Below are positions 56,405 to 64,000 of a stretch of DNA of 64,000 nucleotides, in pieces; position 1 is the stretch's first letter, and every line of letters begins with the position of its first letter. The notes under the pieces are model-generated. The model was given only the letters and a program-made list of their open reading frames with translations, was not told where the DNA came from and made no database searches. Source of the stretch: Azospirillum melinis. GTDB taxonomy: Bacteria > Pseudomonadota > Alphaproteobacteria > Azospirillales > Azospirillaceae. The stretch covers positions 310,001-374,000 of the forward strand of contig NZ_WHOS01000001.1 of assembly GCF_013340935.1 (NCBI RefSeq). Direction: 5' to 3'. The translations under genes and the position numbers were made by a program.

Positions 56405-57310
56405 ATGGAACGGGTCGCGACCTACAACCATCAGAACACGCTCGTCCAATACATGATGAAGGCCGAGGCCAAGGTGGCTGCGGAACAGGTCCGCTCGGCG
56501 TCGGGGCTGAACTCCACCGACTACAAGGGCATCGCCTCGGACAGCGGCCGGCTGGTGAATCTCGAAAGCCATTACCGCCGGCTGGAACATTATATCGACG
56601 AGGGCGAGGTCGTGAACGGCCGCATCCAGTCGATGTACGACGCCGTCGGCGGCATGTCCGACCTGACCTCCCGCCTCAGCGCGCTGATCACCGGCCTGCA
56701 AGGCAACAATGCGGCCGGCGTCGAAGGCGTGGTGGCCGAGGCCGGCCAGCTGATGGAGGAACTCGGCGGGCTGCTCAACACCCGGCAGGACGGTCGCTAT
56801 CTGTTCGCCGGCGGGCGCACCGACCAGCCGGCGGTCGATCTCGACAGCTACAGCGCGGCGACCTATCCCTCCAGTGCCGACACCGGCTATTACAATGGCG
56901 ATTCCACCGTTGCCCATTTCCAGGCCGCCGACGATTTCGTGCTGTCCTACGGCGTCACCGCCGACCAGCCGGCCTTCGAGAAAGCCCTGCGCGCCTTCAG
57001 CCTGATCGCCAACATGTCGACCGATCCGGTCGACACCGATCTGCTGGCGGAGGCGACGCAACTCGCCTCCGACGCCACCGACGGGCTGTCCATCGTCCAG
57101 GCCAAGCTGGGTGCGGCCAGTTCCTCGCTGGAGAACACCATCGACCGCCATGTCGACGAGCAGCTTGTGCTGCAAACCCAGGTGGACGACATCCGCAGCG
57201 TCGATCTGGCCGAATCCACCACCAAACTGTCGCAGCTCCAGGCCTCGCTGGAAGCGACCATGAGCCTGATGAAGATCCTCGAAGAGAACAACCTGTCCAA
57301 ATATCTGTGA
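56405..57310 (+). CDS. flgL: Hook-associated protein 3, FlgL
   Basis: This 301-residue FlgL has a flagellin-like N-terminal region (VATYNHQNTLVQYMMKAEAKVAAEQVRSASG in part) and a C-terminal QLQASLEATMSLMKILEENNLSKYL. GRYLFAGGRTDQPAV is a common FlgL motif. It lies 11 nt after flgK, with GAGGAG before the start. The N terminus lacks the usual RIST start. Confidence 0.88.
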   Translation: MERVATYNHQNTLVQYMMKAEAKVAAEQVRSASGLNSTDYKGIASDSGRLVNLESHYRRLEHYIDEGEVVNGRIQSMYDAVGGMSDLTSRLSALITGLQGNNAAGVEGVVAEAGQLMEELGGLLNTRQDGRYLFAGGRTDQPAVDLDSYSAATYPSSADTGYYNGDSTVAHFQAADDFVLSYGVTADQPAFEKALRAFSLIANMSTDPVDTDLLAEATQLASDATDGLSIVQAKLGAASSSLENTIDRHVDEQLVLQTQVDDIRSVDLAESTTKLSQLQASLEATMSLMKILEENNLSKYL

Positions 57311-57356
57311 AGGGTCGGGGGCTTCGCAAAAAAGCGCTAACCCTATCTAAAAAGTC

Positions 57357-57383
57357 CGCCAGCTTTCGCCGCCTGCCCCGTGA
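57357..57383 (+). promoter_or_regulatory. Flagellar-cluster conserved motif, copy 3 (before flagellin)
   Basis: CGCCAGCTTTCGC (57357-57369), 8 nt, CCGTGA (57378-57383), 50 nt before the flagellin start. A TAAAAAG stretch directly upstream is partly like a sigma-28 -35 box in this copy only. The same block precedes flgD and the 190-residue gene. Confidence 0.5.
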
Positions 57384-57433
57384 GTCCCGGTGAGGGTCGC
57401 CGAAACGGCCCGGTTCGATCAGGAGACCACATC

Positions 57434-58258
57434 ATGCCCGTCATCTCGACCAACACGGCTTCCAATTCGGCCCTTCGTTACCTCAACATCAACTCGACCA
57501 ACCAGTCGGACTCGGTCTCGAAGATCGCCAGCGGTTCGCGCATCACCAAAGCGTCGGACGATGCCGCCGGTCTCGCCGTCGGCACCTCGCTGAAGTCCGA
57601 CGTCACGGTGCTGAACCAGGCGGCCACCAACGCCTCGCACGGATCGTCCATCCTCCAGACCGCCGACGGCGGCATGTCCAGCATCTCCGACATCGTGCAG
57701 CGCATGCGCTCGCTCGCCACGCAATCGCTGTCCGGCTCGGTCACCGACAACGAGCGCTCCTACCTCGACGCCGAATTCCAGCAGCTGCAGGACGAAATCG
57801 ACGGCATCGCGTCGGGCACCCGCTTCAACGACGAATCCCTGCTCGACGGCGCGACCAACTGGTCGACCGGCGTGTCCTTCCGCGTCGGCACCACGTCGAA
57901 CGACAACATCACGGTACAGATCGCCGGCGTCACCACGACGGGGCTTGGCATCAACACGCTGGATGTCGGCACGTCGGCCACCGCCGCCGCGGCCCTGACG
58001 GCGCTCGACACCGCGGTCACCACCCTGTCGGACGCCCGCGCCGATGTCGGCGCGCTGATCTCGCGCTTCGAATTCCGCAGCGACATGATCGACACCACCA
58101 TCGAGAACACCGAAGCCGCCCAGTCCAAGATCATGGACGTCGACGTGGCCGAGGAACAATCCAAACTGGCATCGGAGAAGGTCCTGACCCAGGCCGCCAT
58201 CGCCGTGCTGTCCCAAGCGAACCAGATGCCCGAGAATCTGCTCTCCCTTCTCCGCTGA
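57434..58258 (+). CDS. laf1: Lateral-type flagellin
   Basis: This 274-residue flagellin is short. The N-terminal D0/D1 helices (SALRYLNINSTNQSDSVSKIASGSRITKASDDAAGLAVG in pieces) and C-terminal helices (AQSKIMDVDVAEEQ and LTQAAIAVLSQANQMPENLLSLLR in part) flank a very small variable region of about 60 residues. Short flagellins are typical of lateral flagella in Azospirillum. The start at 57434 follows AGGAGACC. It has its own copy of the conserved upstream motif. Confidence 0.92.
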   Translation: MPVISTNTASNSALRYLNINSTNQSDSVSKIASGSRITKASDDAAGLAVGTSLKSDVTVLNQAATNASHGSSILQTADGGMSSISDIVQRMRSLATQSLSGSVTDNERSYLDAEFQQLQDEIDGIASGTRFNDESLLDGATNWSTGVSFRVGTTSNDNITVQIAGVTTTGLGINTLDVGTSATAAAALTALDTAVTTLSDARADVGALISRFEFRSDMIDTTIENTEAAQSKIMDVDVAEEQSKLASEKVLTQAAIAVLSQANQMPENLLSLLR

Positions 58259-58424
58259 CGGTTCGCAAGGCCGCCGGTCAAGGGTGCCGCGTCCCGCACA
58301 GCCTCACACACTCGTGGGGCGCGCCCCGCCGGCGGCCGTTTCCTTCCATCGTCAACGCCGCAAAACCCCGCATCGCCGTGCCATCCGCCGCGTCCCCCGT
58401 GGCCGGAACCGGGAGAGCCTTGCC

Positions 58425-60107
58425 ATGACCACCGTCAGCTCCACCACCTCCAGCACGGCCGCGACCACGGGCTATTCGGCCTTGTCCTCCAGCGATTCCG
58501 GCACCGGCATCGACTATTCCCTGCTGATCGAGGCCAAGGTGAACGCGCGGCTGGCCAAGGCCGACCGCATTGACACCAAGATCACCGCCAACGAGGCGAA
58601 GATCACCGCCTACACCGACCTGCAGGACAAGCTGCAGGCGGTCAGCGACGCCATCGACGGCCTGCGCAACCGCAGCGTCTCCACCGGCGCGTCCTCCAAC
58701 CTGTTCGGCCAGCGGACCGCCTATGTCGGCGACGACGACGTGTTCAGCGCGACGGTGGACGACGATACGGAGGTCGGCACCTATTCGGTCGTGGTGCAGC
58801 AGCTCGCCACCAAGCACAAGATCGCGGCCGACGGCGTCGCCAGCAAGACGAGCGCGCTCGGCTATTCCGGCAGCTTCACGCTCCAGGCGGCCGACGGCAG
58901 CGCCGTCACCATCGCGATGGACAGCGACGACAGCCTGACCGACCTGCGCGACACGATCAACGCCAACAAATCGACCAGCGGCGTCACCGCCAGCATCGTC
59001 CAGGTCAGCGACAGCAGCTATCAGCTGATCCTGACCTCCAACAACACCGGCCAGGCCATTTCGATGACCGACGGTGGCGATGGCGTCCTCTCCTCGCTCG
59101 GGCTGACCGACAGCGACGGCGCGATCAAGAACGAACTGGTCGCAGTCCAGAGCGCGATCGTCGAGGTTGACGGCGTCACCATCACCCGCAGTTCCAATAC
59201 CATCGACGACGCCATCGAAGGCGTGACGCTGAACCTCTACAGCGCCAGCCCGGACACGGCGATCTCGATGGAGGTGTCGACCGACCTGTCCTCGATCAAG
59301 TCGGCGATCACCAGCTTCGTCGACGCCTACAACGAATACCGCGACTTCGTGGTGACGCAGCAGGCGACGACCAGCGACGGCACGGCGTCCAGTGACGCCA
59401 CGCTGTTTTCCGACAGCCTGCTGCGGCAGATTGTCCGGTCGGTGAACAGCGCGCTCAACACCTCCATCACCACCGACGACGGCACGGTTCTGTCGATGGC
59501 CTCGCTGGGCATCAGCTTCAACAGTTCGAACGAGCTGGAGCTGGACGAGGACACGCTGAACAGCATCCTCAGCAGCAACATCGACTCGGTCAAACAGTTG
59601 CTCGGCCTCAACATGACCTCGTCGTCGAGCCAGATGTCGCTGCTGCGCTACACCAGCAGCGCCTCGGCGCTGTCCTTTACGCTGGACATCGTGCGCGGCG
59701 AGGACGGGACGCTGGCCTCGGCCTCGGTCGGCGGCGACAACAGCCTGTTCACCGTCAGCGGCAACCGCATCATCGGTGCGACCGGCTCGGACTATGAAGG
59801 CATCGTGCTGGTCTATTCCGGCAACAGCGGCAGCGTGGACATCGACTTCTCGCAGGGGCTGGCCGACAAGCTGTTCGGCGTCATCGACGATGCATCGGCC
59901 ACCTACGGCAGCGACCTCGCCACCGCCATCGACGATCTGGAAACCCGGGACACCGAGCTGGAAAGCCGGTCCACCGACATCAAGACCAAGGCCGAGACCT
60001 ACCGCAGCACCCTGACCGCCTATTACGCCAGGCTGGAGGCGGCGGCGGAACAGGCGGCGCTGCTGCTGAAACAGCTGACCTACAAGGACAGCAGCAGCGA
60101 CAGCTGA
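58425..60107 (+). CDS. fliD: Flagellar filament cap protein FliD
   Basis: This 560-residue FliD caps the filament. FSATVDDDTEVGTYSVVVQQLATKHKI in part marks the N-terminal HAP2 domain, and the C-terminal domain has FVDAYNEYRDFVV and a coiled coil ending EAAAEQAALLLKQLTYKDS. The start at 58425 follows GGGAGAG. The 166-nt gap before it includes a perfect 12-bp palindrome GGGGCGCGCCCC at 58316-58327. Confidence 0.9.
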   Translation: MTTVSSTTSSTAATTGYSALSSSDSGTGIDYSLLIEAKVNARLAKADRIDTKITANEAKITAYTDLQDKLQAVSDAIDGLRNRSVSTGASSNLFGQRTAYVGDDDVFSATVDDDTEVGTYSVVVQQLATKHKIAADGVASKTSALGYSGSFTLQAADGSAVTIAMDSDDSLTDLRDTINANKSTSGVTASIVQVSDSSYQLILTSNNTGQAISMTDGGDGVLSSLGLTDSDGAIKNELVAVQSAIVEVDGVTITRSSNTIDDAIEGVTLNLYSASPDTAISMEVSTDLSSIKSAITSFVDAYNEYRDFVVTQQATTSDGTASSDATLFSDSLLRQIVRSVNSALNTSITTDDGTVLSMASLGISFNSSNELELDEDTLNSILSSNIDSVKQLLGLNMTSSSSQMSLLRYTSSASALSFTLDIVRGEDGTLASASVGGDNSLFTVSGNRIIGATGSDYEGIVLVYSGNSGSVDIDFSQGLADKLFGVIDDASATYGSDLATAIDDLETRDTELESRSTDIKTKAETYRSTLTAYYARLEAAAEQAALLLKQLTYKDSSSDS

Positions 60108-60146
60108 CCCCGGTCAAGGTTCATCCAATGACGAGGATTTGGCGCC

Positions 60147-60626
60147 ATGCGCAATTCCGCCTATTCGAAGGCCCTGAACGCCTATGCCGTCGCCAACAGC
60201 GCGGTGCCGCCGCTGACGGCGGTGGTGCGGCTGTACGAGCGGGCGATGACCCATTTGCACGCCGCCCGCGACGCCGCCGCGGAGCGCCGGTTCGAAGCGC
60301 ACCACACCGCGATCCGAAACGCGGTCATGGTGTTCGCGGGCCTTGATTCCATTCTGGTTTTCGACAAAAATGAAGATGTCGCGCTGACGCTTCGCCGGTT
60401 CTACCACCGGCTGATCGCGCAGGCCGGCGCCGCCGCCAGCCGGACGGATCCGGTTGCGGCCTGTGACTCGCTCATCCGCCAGACGTCCTTCATGCTGAAG
60501 GCTTGGCAGGCCGTGGCCGCAGAACGCGGCGGGCCATCCACTGTCGTCGGTGCCACGGCCAAAGGGCCGCATGCATCCGTCGTCGGGAGAACGATGGATC
60601 ATGCAAATGGCGGACTCTCGGCTTGA
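60147..60626 (+). CDS. fliS: FliS-like flagellin chaperone
   Basis: This 159-residue protein resembles FliS in its first 120 residues: LNAYAVANSAVPPLTAVVRLYERAMTHLHAARDA in part and ALTLRRFYHRLIAQA. FliS binds the flagellin C terminus before export. A non-conserved C-terminal tail of about 35 residues is extra. It follows fliD directly, the usual order. The stop overlaps the sigma-factor start region by about 26 nt. Confidence 0.82.
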   Translation: MRNSAYSKALNAYAVANSAVPPLTAVVRLYERAMTHLHAARDAAAERRFEAHHTAIRNAVMVFAGLDSILVFDKNEDVALTLRRFYHRLIAQAGAAASRTDPVAACDSLIRQTSFMLKAWQAVAAERGGPSTVVGATAKGPHASVVGRTMDHANGGLSA

Positions 60627-61281
60627 CCGTCCTTGCGAGGATTCCGGTGCCGGTCGCTCCATGTCCGGAGATCTGAGCCGGGGGCCAGCCTCCGGCGTCA
60701 TCATCCCTGCGGACGAGGACAGCGACGAAGCGCTGATGGCGCAAATCCGCTCCGGCAGCCAGACGGCTTACCGGACGCTGGTTCATCGTCATCTGAAGCG
60801 CACCTACGCCCTGGCCCGCCGCCTGACCGGCAACGAGGCGGAGGCTGAGGATGTGGTGCAGGACGCCTTCCTCCAGGTCTGGCAACGCCGCAGCCAATGG
60901 AGCGACGATGGCGGCGCCCGCTTCACCACATGGCTCTACCGGGTGGTGGTGAACCGCTGCATCGACCACAAGCGGCGGCCGGTCGGCCAGGATCTGGAAA
61001 CCGTGGCGGAACCGTCGGACAGCGCGCCCGATGCGGTCAGCACCATCCATCGCCGGCAGGTCGCCGCCCGGCTGCTGGAGGCCCAGGACAGGCTGACTCC
61101 GCAGCAGCGCGCGGCCGTGACCCTGTTTTATTACGAGAATTTAAGCAATGCCGACATCGCCAGCGTTATGCAAATCAGCATAGGTGCTGTAGAGTCACTG
61201 TTGAAACGCGCGCGCCAGCAGCTCCGGCTGCTGCTGCGCGCCAGTGCGCAGGCGGCCAGGGATTCCTTCGATGACGGATGA
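60601..61281 (+). CDS. ECF-type sigma factor at the end of the flagellar cluster
   Basis: This 226-residue sigma factor has an N-terminal extension of about 45 residues, region 2 (AYRTLVHRHLKRTYALARRLTG, AEDVVQDAFLQVWQRRSQW) and region 4 (LTPQQRAAVTLFYYENLSNADIASVMQISIGAVESLLKRARQQL in pieces). ATG codons at 60601, 60607 and 60661 are all possible; GGGAGA precedes the first. It overlaps the fliS end and a small putative anti-sigma gene. Control of the flagellar genes is a tempting inference but unproven. Confidence 0.85.
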   Translation: MQMADSRLDRPCEDSGAGRSMSGDLSRGPASGVIIPADEDSDEALMAQIRSGSQTAYRTLVHRHLKRTYALARRLTGNEAEAEDVVQDAFLQVWQRRSQWSDDGGARFTTWLYRVVVNRCIDHKRRPVGQDLETVAEPSDSAPDAVSTIHRRQVAARLLEAQDRLTPQQRAAVTLFYYENLSNADIASVMQISIGAVESLLKRARQQLRLLLRASAQAARDSFDDG

Positions 61282-61549
61282 GGAGTTTCGCGATCGGCTC
61301 GATCGTCACGGAGGCGACCTCGCCCTTTGGCCGGCCGACGCGGCGAGGGACGCGCGGCGCCTTCTTCTGCGTTCGGTCAAGGCGCAGGCGATGCTGGACG
61401 AGATGGTGACGATGGAGCTGGCGCTGGGCCATCCCGAAGACCGCCCGCCGCCCGGTCTCGCCGACCGCATCTTTGCCGCGGCTTTCCGCCTGCCGCCGTC
61501 CGACCGCGGCTTCGACGAGGATGGCGATCAGCCGCCCCGTTTGATGTAG
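61271..61549 (+). CDS. Small putative anti-sigma factor
   Basis: This 92-residue soluble protein overlaps the sigma gene by 11 nt. It begins MTDEEFRDRLDRHGGDLALWPADAARDARRLL in part. A DRxGxDLxxWP motif like this occurs in small proteins encoded next to ECF sigma factors in alphaproteobacteria. It has no membrane segment and no zinc motif. Its role as anti-sigma is inferred from context. Confidence 0.65.
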   Translation: MTDEEFRDRLDRHGGDLALWPADAARDARRLLLRSVKAQAMLDEMVTMELALGHPEDRPPPGLADRIFAAAFRLPPSDRGFDEDGDQPPRLM

Positions 61550-61565
61550 CCGATTGATATAGCCG

Positions 61566-63875
61566 TCAGCGCCCCGCCACCCGGCGCAGTTCCACCGCAA
61601 TTCGCTCAAGCGCCTGCTCCAGCCCCTGGCCGCCCAGCGGCTGGAACAGGCGCATCGACGGGTACCAGGGCCGCCCGGCGGTGCCGAGTTGCGTCCAGTC
61701 GCGATGGCCGAAGCGCCAGACCGGCACGCCCAGCGCACCGGCAAGCTCCGCCACCGAATTCGCCGGCGCGATGACGAGGTCGAGTGTCGAGACCAGTGCC
61801 GCCGTCTCTTCGAAATCGTCACGCAGGTCGAGCCCGGTCCAGCCATAGATCGGCTGCCCGAACCGGCGTTCCGCCGCCAGGATCTCGCGCTGGCACTCGT
61901 CATATTGCAAATTCACGAAGGTCACGCCGGGCACGGCGAAGACCGCCCCCCAGCCATCCAGCGGCAGATAGGCACTGCGGCGGTCGGCGGTCATCACTTG
62001 GCTGCGCCAACTGATGCCGACACGCAGGTCGTCGCCGGCGCCGTCCAGCCGCTCGCGCCAGTCGGCGGCTCGGCCACCCTGGGCGAACAGCCAGCAGGAC
62101 CGCGTCGGGAAGGCCGACAGCCGTTCCCGCAGCAGACGGGGGACCGAGCCGGCCGGGATGTGATAGTCGCAATCGACCGTCTCGGCTTCCATCAGCCCGC
62201 AGGGCGGCTGTTCGGCCCGCAATGTCGCCTTCGGGAAGGAGCGGGCGAACAGCGGCACCAGCCGGCGCTCGCACTCGATCACCACATGCCCCGCCATCTT
62301 GATCAGGTCGGGATAGCAGGATGCGAAAAGAAACTCGTCGCCCACCCCCTGCTCGCGCCAGACGAACAGTCGCTTGCCGGCCAGCGGCTCACCCGTCCAT
62401 TCGGGAATGGTGAAGCGCCGTTCCGGGCGGACGCGGCCGGCCTTGAAGCGGAAAGCGTAGTCGGCCCAGCCGGCGCTCAGCGCGCCGCGCTCCAGCGACA
62501 GCAGGCCGCGGTTGAAGCGGGCCAGCGCATGGCCGGGGGAGGCGGCGACCGCACGCTCGAACCAGCGGCCGGCATTGGTGCGGGCCTGCCGCTGCTCCGC
62601 CAAGCCCAAAGTGCAGAGCGGATCGGCCAGCGACGGTGCCAGCGCCAGCGCCCTGCGGCAGGCAACATCGGCCTCGACGGGGTTCTGGGCGCCGTTCAGC
62701 GCATAGGCCAGCACGGCATGCAACGGCGCATGGCCGGGCATCAGGCGGATGGCGCGGCGCACCTGGATGATCGCCAACGCAAAGGCTTCGCGGTCGGAGA
62801 GATCAGCACCGAGATTGCCCAGCGCATCGGCGAAAGTGGGGTTGAGCGCCAGCGCCCGCTTCCAGCAGCCTTCCGCCTCCACCGGACGCGCCTGCGCCTT
62901 GCAGGCGTTGCCGAGATTGTTCCAGGCTTCCGCCTGACCGGGGTCTCGGGCGATGGCACGGCGTTGCCAGTGCTCGGCACGGCCATAATCCCCGAGCGCG
63001 GCTTCCGCCAGCCCGAGATTGACGAGGGCCGGCACATGGCAGGGATCGAGAGCCAATGCGGTCCGGAACCGTTCGCGCGCCTCCGCATGACGGCTGAGCG
63101 CATGCAGCAGCAGGCCCAGATTGTTCCGTGTCTCGGCATGATCGGACTGGCGCCGCAACGCCTCGCCATAGGCGCTTTCCGCCTCGGCCAGCCGGCCCGC
63201 TCCCTGGAGCGCGGCACCCAGATTGGCCCAGACCGATCCGGTATCGGCACCCAGCCCGATGGCCTCCCGATACGCAGCGGCGGCCTCGGCCACTGCACCC
63301 CAGCGGCGCAGCGCATTGGCCAGCGCGATCCGGGTCGAAGCGTCCTGCGGCCGCAGCCTCGCCGCCAGCCGGTAGCAGCCGATGGCCGCAGCGGCCTGCC
63401 GCAGATCCTCCAGCGCGCGGCCCATGCCGAGCCGCGGTTCGGCCGCACCCGGCACCAGACGGGCCGCCGCGCGGTAACAGCGCAGGGCCGGCACCGGCCG
63501 CGCCTGCCGCCCGGCGATGGCGCCCAGCAGGCACAGCGCATCGGCGTCGTCCGGGTTGACGGCGAGAGCCCGGCGGGCGCTGGCAAGCGCCGCGGTCACC
63601 CGCCCCTCCTCCATCAGCGCCTGCCCCAATGCCAGATGATAGGAGCCGACCAGCGCGTTGGAGCGCGCCGCGGTGTCGAACAGACGGGTGGCGTCGGTGC
63701 GCCGCCCATCCTGAAAGGCGATATGGCCCAGCAGATGGGCGGCGTCGCCATGCGTCGGGTCGATCCGCAGGATCTCGCGATAGAAACGCTCCGCCCGCTC
63801 GGTCTGTCCGGCATTGTGGTGCTGGACCGCAAGGCGCAGCAATCCGTCGGTACGCCGTGTCGCGTTCCCGTCCAT
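61566..63875 (-). CDS. TPR-repeat protein with C-terminal glycosyltransferase-like domain
   Basis: This 769-residue protein has about twelve tetratricopeptide repeats (residues 10-460), with units such as AEAWNNLGNACKAQARPVEAEGCWKRAL in part. A GT-B-like C-terminal domain (about 480-769) includes LFVWREQGVGDEFLFASCYP and LVIAPANSVAELAGALGVPVWRFG. Such TPR-glycosyltransferase proteins near flagellin genes often modify flagellin. It is convergent with the sigma/anti-sigma genes, 16 nt apart. The 125 nt upstream to the window end hold its promoter region; no clear box is seen. Confidence 0.82.
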   Translation of the reverse strand: MDGNATRRTDGLLRLAVQHHNAGQTERAERFYREILRIDPTHGDAAHLLGHIAFQDGRRTDATRLFDTAARSNALVGSYHLALGQALMEEGRVTAALASARRALAVNPDDADALCLLGAIAGRQARPVPALRCYRAAARLVPGAAEPRLGMGRALEDLRQAAAAIGCYRLAARLRPQDASTRIALANALRRWGAVAEAAAAYREAIGLGADTGSVWANLGAALQGAGRLAEAESAYGEALRRQSDHAETRNNLGLLLHALSRHAEARERFRTALALDPCHVPALVNLGLAEAALGDYGRAEHWQRRAIARDPGQAEAWNNLGNACKAQARPVEAEGCWKRALALNPTFADALGNLGADLSDREAFALAIIQVRRAIRLMPGHAPLHAVLAYALNGAQNPVEADVACRRALALAPSLADPLCTLGLAEQRQARTNAGRWFERAVAASPGHALARFNRGLLSLERGALSAGWADYAFRFKAGRVRPERRFTIPEWTGEPLAGKRLFVWREQGVGDEFLFASCYPDLIKMAGHVVIECERRLVPLFARSFPKATLRAEQPPCGLMEAETVDCDYHIPAGSVPRLLRERLSAFPTRSCWLFAQGGRAADWRERLDGAGDDLRVGISWRSQVMTADRRSAYLPLDGWGAVFAVPGVTFVNLQYDECQREILAAERRFGQPIYGWTGLDLRDDFEETAALVSTLDLVIAPANSVAELAGALGVPVWRFGHRDWTQLGTAGRPWYPSMRLFQPLGGQGLEQALERIAVELRRVAGR

Positions 63876-64000
63876 GTCGTCGCCGTTCCGTCAAATGAAC
63901 TGGTCAGCGGCATCCATGGCCGCGTCTGTTCCTTGTTACGGCGCCGACATGGGACTCCTGCGCGGGCTTGCAACTTTTCCGCTGCCCTCCGTACTTTTAT

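Noticed and set aside
57348..57371. A sigma-28 promoter (TAAA...GCCG) before flagellin
   Set aside because: The spacing is one nucleotide too long, the -10 part is poor, and the other two copies of the conserved block lack the TAAA box.
58316..58327. GGGGCGCGCCCC palindrome as the flagellin terminator
   Set aside because: It has no loop long enough for a stable hairpin and no T tract directly after it.

Overview
The window is about 64 kb of very GC-rich DNA with tightly packed genes, many GTG or TTG starts and frequent 1-8 nt overlaps. Gene content points to an alphaproteobacterium of the Azospirillum/Rhodospirillales type. The clues are a lateral-flagella cluster with a short flagellin, a form II cox-type molybdenum hydroxylase cluster, TAXI-TRAP transport, BetI/ChoXWV choline uptake and an RpoE-ChrR pair. 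This assignment is inferred from content; no rRNA, tRNA, CRISPR array, transposase or prophage gene was seen.

Layout. 1-3532: kynureninase (cut by the window edge) divergent from an aromatic/aspartate aminotransferase, then a YitT membrane protein and a YchJ SEC-C protein. 3566-8700: TetR regulator divergent from an RND efflux pair, ending in a strongly folded segment with an intrinsic terminator. 8706-15200, mostly minus strand: acyltransferase-3 protein, NhaD-type antiporter, DUF1850 protein, fused TRAP permease and TAXI binding protein. 15547-24535: coxS-coxL-coxM, moxR/coxD, coxE, split xdhC/coxI genes and a molybdopterin-binding/nucleotidyltransferase fusion. Together these make a form II (AYRGAGR) molybdenum hydroxylase with its maturation set. 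The divergent TAXI-TRAP operon may import its substrate.

24492-31737: a class I glutamine amidotransferase, a secreted 5'-nucleotidase, two tandem unrecognised paralogues with conserved cysteines followed by a dual-specificity phosphatase, a second YitT protein and a threonine dehydratase. 32118-37914: a coupled three-gene signalling operon consisting of a membrane sensor kinase, an orphan DppA-like binding protein and a REC-PAS-GGDEF diguanylate cyclase. No ABC permease is present. 38173-42018: choline/betaine ABC uptake genes with betI on the opposite strand between choW and choX.

42250-50670: acyl-CoA metabolism (thiolase, enoyl-CoA hydratase/isomerase, SDR, bifunctional FadB/J-like enzyme) with TetR-type palindromic operators. 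An MFS transporter, an ECF sigma/ChrR pair and a small acetyltransferase lie among them. 50844-51353: an orphan hypothetical gene with its own promoter, palindrome and terminator. 51622-63875: lateral-flagellum structural genes (flgD, flgE, two unknown small genes, flgK, flgL, flagellin, fliD, fliS), an ECF sigma factor with a small putative anti-sigma, and a TPR-glycosyltransferase. A conserved motif, CGCCAG[C/T]TTTCGC-N8-CCGTG, sits upstream of three of these flagellar genes and may be a shared promoter.

The strongest leads for something undescribed are the kinase/binding-protein/cyclase operon, the tandem four-cysteine paralogues with a phosphatase, the shared flagellar promoter motif next to a resident ECF sigma, and the structured RNA candidate after the RND operon.
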